Below are positions 61,905 through 64,000 of a DNA stretch of 64,000 bases, in pieces. The notes under the pieces were generated by a model. That model had not been told where the DNA came from and did not search any database. It saw nothing but the letters and a program-made list of their open reading frames with translations. A program made the position numbers and the translations under genes. Position 1 is the stretch's first letter. Every line of letters begins with the position of its first letter. Source of the DNA: Heliomicrobium gestii (GTDB taxonomy: Bacteria; Bacillota; Desulfitobacteriia; Heliobacteriales; Heliobacteriaceae); contig NZ_WXEX01000005.1 in the NCBI RefSeq assembly GCF_009877435.1, positions 62,001 through 126,000 of the forward strand. Reading direction: 5' to 3'.

Positions 61905-62210
61905 CTATTCCTCCAGCACCCCGAAGACTCCGATCAGTTCCAGGGCGTCTTGAATTTCCGGACTGTATCCCGCCAAGCGACAGACAACGCCCTGCTCCCT
62001 GGCGACCCGGATGACCTGCATGAGAGCGCCCACGCCAGTCGAATCCATAAACTCCACCGCTGACAGTTCGAAGACCAGTTCCTTCATACCCAGGTTCTGC
62101 GCCAAAAAGGCTTTGTTATCGTGGACAAAGTCTTCGGCGGACTGCATATCCAGATCCTCCGCAAGCCTACACATCCCCGTCTTGCCTTGCAGGGAAAACT
62201 GCATTTCCAT
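61905..62210 (-). CDS. STAS-domain anti-sigma factor antagonist
   Basis: 101 residues from the ATG at 62210 (GGGAG 8 bases upstream): MEMQFSLQGKTGMCRLAEDLD... with the phospho-acceptor region ELSAVEFMDSTGVGALMQVIR, where the serine in MDSTGVG corresponds to the regulatory Ser of SpoIIAA/RsbV. It heads the STAS-phosphatase-kinase run. The target of the switch (sigma factor or enzyme) is not encoded nearby. Confidence 0.9.
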   Translation of the reverse strand: MEMQFSLQGKTGMCRLAEDLDMQSAEDFVHDNKAFLAQNLGMKELVFELSAVEFMDSTGVGALMQVIRVAREQGVVCRLAGYSPEIQDALELIGVFGVLEE

Positions 62211-62226
62211 CGCAACCACTCCCTTC

Positions 62227-62301
62227 CGACTCGATCGCTTCCGATTCGGTTGCATCCGATTCAGGTGCTTCCGATTCAGGTGCTTCCGATTCGATCGCTT
62301 T
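62227..62301. repeat. 15-bp tandem repeat array
   Basis: Five consecutive 15-bp units of consensus CGATTCaggTGCTTC, two of them identical, with degenerate copies continuing at 62315-62344. It lies just upstream of the STAS gene and after the DUF342 gene stop, outside both reading frames. Confidence 0.85.
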
Positions 62302-62380
62302 ATATGATCGACTTCGATTCAATCGCTTGCGATGCGATACCTCTCCATAGAATCGCGTCGGTTCAAGGCCTTGCGGCTCG

Positions 62381-63997
62381 TCACTTCCCTTTCCCCTTCT
62401 CGACGACAATGGCTTCCCGTTCACGGTCGCCGCGACAATGGGCTTGCAGTTCCACACGCATGTTTTTCATGCCGTACCGGCCGATCCGCATCGCTACGTT
62501 GGGATGGAGCACCCGGGCGATGATGACACCGTCGTCTTTTCCATCGCCTTCGCCGACTTCTGCTCGCGTCTCCACGTTCCCTGTCGACCCCAACTCGCCG
62601 CAGACCACCTTTCGCCCAGCGCTGACGACACCGCCTCGAAAGGCGCCGTTGACCACCACGTCGACACCGGCTCTCACCTGCGCATTCACGGCCCCTTGCC
62701 CCGTGATCAGCACCGAGCCCGCGGCGGCGATCTGCCCGTTTTGCACATTCGCCACCGTCACATCGGCTGCTGTCGCGACAGACTTCAAGATATCCTGCTC
62801 CACCCTGCCCACTTCATCGGCAAGGGGGCTCAAGTCTTCCACTTGTTTGATCAACAATGGTCCCGAGCCGGTGAAGGCGCTCTTCAGCTTTCCCATGAGT
62901 TCGGTCAGGGCGGGCGCGCCGACGGCGACCATGGCATGGACATACTCGGGAATATCTTTATACCGGTTTTCCAGCATCAACTTCACGAGGGGGCCGTCGC
63001 CGGACAGGCGCAGATCCTTTTGCGAGAACCTGCTGTTTTGTTTTAATTCTTCAATCGCCTGAATGCACTCTCTCAACCGCTGCGCCAGCGGCGTCAATTG
63101 CACCAACAGCGACCGCAGCGACGACTTGTCCTTTCCCGACACCACCGTGCCGCCGATCAGGTTGCCCCGGATGGTCACATGGCCTCCGGCCTCGATGCGG
63201 GCGCCATAGACAAAGCCCGCCACCGACACCATGCCGGTCGCCTGGACGACAAATCCATCGAGCACATCGCCGGCGACCTGAACATCGCCAGGGAAGTGCA
63301 CATTCCCGCTTCGGTAATCGACAGTCCCCACATCGAAGAGCGGCAGGATTTCCAATACCTTGGAAACGGGATCCCAATGGGGGCGTCCCGGCGCCGTTGC
63401 CACATACCGCCGTCCCATTTCCTGAATGCCGGGGCCGGCATGAACGGCCAGGGCAGCGCCTGATTTGGCAGGAACCTCCTCCCGGCGAACGTTCCATCCC
63501 GGGCGACCTGTCGTCTCTCCGGTCTTCACGGCGATCAAGGCGCCCACATCGACGCCTTTTACGGCGTTGCGCTCCCGGTAGTCGACTCGGTCCGTCTCTT
63601 TGATCTCCTGTTTCGATGGAAGGGCCAGCAGGCGCAGCACCTCGTCTTCTCCATGGGCCGGCGCCTGTCCATGGGCGATGAGGTAGGTTCCGTTTCGTTT
63701 TTCTTTCAGCGCCGCCGTGATCTCTTTCAATTCCAGGGGCGCGACGATTCCCGCTTTTCGCACCGCCTGGACGAGTTCCCACTCGGCTACATCCCGTGGA
63801 GGTATGACCTCCTTTACCTCTGCCTTCAGATACAACGTCTCCTGGGGCGGTTGATCGATGAGGTGAAAGACAAAGCCCGAGGCAAAATCCAGCGTTACCG
63901 ACGCCTCTAACCCGTCCTTGGACACCTGAATCGTCATGTCCGCCCTTGCTTCCACCGGTTGCAACCGGACTTCAATTCGCGATTCCTGATAGATCAC
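62381..63997 (-). CDS. FapA/DUF342-family protein (start at or beyond window edge)
   Basis: The C-terminal 330 residues match DUF342: a repetitive right-handed beta-helix (VHFPGDVQVAGDVLDGFVVQATG, IEAGGHVTIRGNLIGGTV), a coiled-coil interruption near 280-330, and a second beta-helix stretch (VTVANVQNGQIAAAGSVLI). The N-terminal 130 residues contain short domains of mixed type. A GTG at 63997 could be the start, but reading is open to the edge, so the true start may lie outside. The family is linked to motility and membrane-anchored polymer scaffolds. Confidence 0.8.
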   Translation of the reverse strand: MIYQESRIEVRLQPVEARADMTIQVSKDGLEASVTLDFASGFVFHLIDQPPQETLYLKAEVKEVIPPRDVAEWELVQAVRKAGIVAPLELKEITAALKEKRNGTYLIAHGQAPAHGEDEVLRLLALPSKQEIKETDRVDYRERNAVKGVDVGALIAVKTGETTGRPGWNVRREEVPAKSGAALAVHAGPGIQEMGRRYVATAPGRPHWDPVSKVLEILPLFDVGTVDYRSGNVHFPGDVQVAGDVLDGFVVQATGMVSVAGFVYGARIEAGGHVTIRGNLIGGTVVSGKDKSSLRSLLVQLTPLAQRLRECIQAIEELKQNSRFSQKDLRLSGDGPLVKLMLENRYKDIPEYVHAMVAVGAPALTELMGKLKSAFTGSGPLLIKQVEDLSPLADEVGRVEQDILKSVATAADVTVANVQNGQIAAAGSVLITGQGAVNAQVRAGVDVVVNGAFRGGVVSAGRKVVCGELGSTGNVETRAEVGEGDGKDDGVIIARVLHPNVAMRIGRYGMKNMRVELQAHCRGDREREAIVVEKGKGK

Positions 63998-64000
63998 GCC

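Overview
The window is GC-rich, gene-dense DNA that I attribute to a heliobacterium, an anoxygenic phototroph and endospore-former of the Firmicutes. The best evidence is a gene for the homodimeric type I reaction-centre core PshA (608 codons, with the F_X ligand cysteines at residues 432 and 441). It sits beside bacteriochlorophyll genes, a cytochrome bc operon whose cytochrome c subunit is diheme rather than cytochrome f, and a long run of Bacillus-type sporulation genes. PshA length and cysteine numbering match what I know of Heliobacterium (Heliomicrobium) modesticaldum, so that species or a close relative is likely; no database comparison was made.

Region 1 (1-22360, all on the minus strand) is a photosynthesis cluster. 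In transcription order it holds hemA, then petJ (lipoprotein cytochrome c553), then the pet operon (an unannotated 34-codon ORF, a 72-aa membrane protein, petC, petB, petD, petA, an 87-aa membrane protein) and tspO, then bchJ, bchG and pshA, then bchM-bchE-bchL-bchN-bchB-bchI-bchD-bchH. Many junctions in the last block are 4-nt stop/start overlaps. Together these genes make 5-aminolevulinate, insert Mg, methylate and cyclise the macrocycle, reduce protochlorophyllide, attach the prenyl tail, and build the reaction centre and its electron donors. bchH runs off the left edge.

Region 2 (22659-22947) holds three minus-strand tRNA genes: initiator Met, elongator Met and Glu(UUC). Plus-strand murT-gatD (lipid II amidation) and a minus-strand Ppx/GppA phosphatase follow.

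Region 3 (26300-55250) is the conserved Firmicute block ispE ... spoVG-glmU-prs-ctc-pth-mfd-prsA-spoVT-spoVB-mazG-hup-rqcP-yabP-yabQ-divIC on the minus strand. Non-canonical plus- and minus-strand genes interrupt it: an HD-GYP protein, a LysE exporter, a predicted nucleotidyltransferase, a PRC-barrel protein, a secreted leucine-rich-repeat protein with an attenuator-like leader, an amidoligase-like protein, a threonine dehydratase, a ferritin-like protein, two uncharacterised proteins and an NTP transferase.

Region 4 (55250-64000) holds a siroheme-motif/ferredoxin protein, a small hypothetical protein, flaG, an AT-rich 560-bp gap, yabG, and a partner-switching set (serine-kinase-like ATPase, PP2C phosphatase, STAS protein). 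A DUF342/FapA-like gene lies at the right edge.

No rRNA genes, insertion sequences, prophage or CRISPR arrays were seen. The least described parts are the small ORFs of the pet operon, the leader of the leucine-rich-repeat gene and the partner-switching module.
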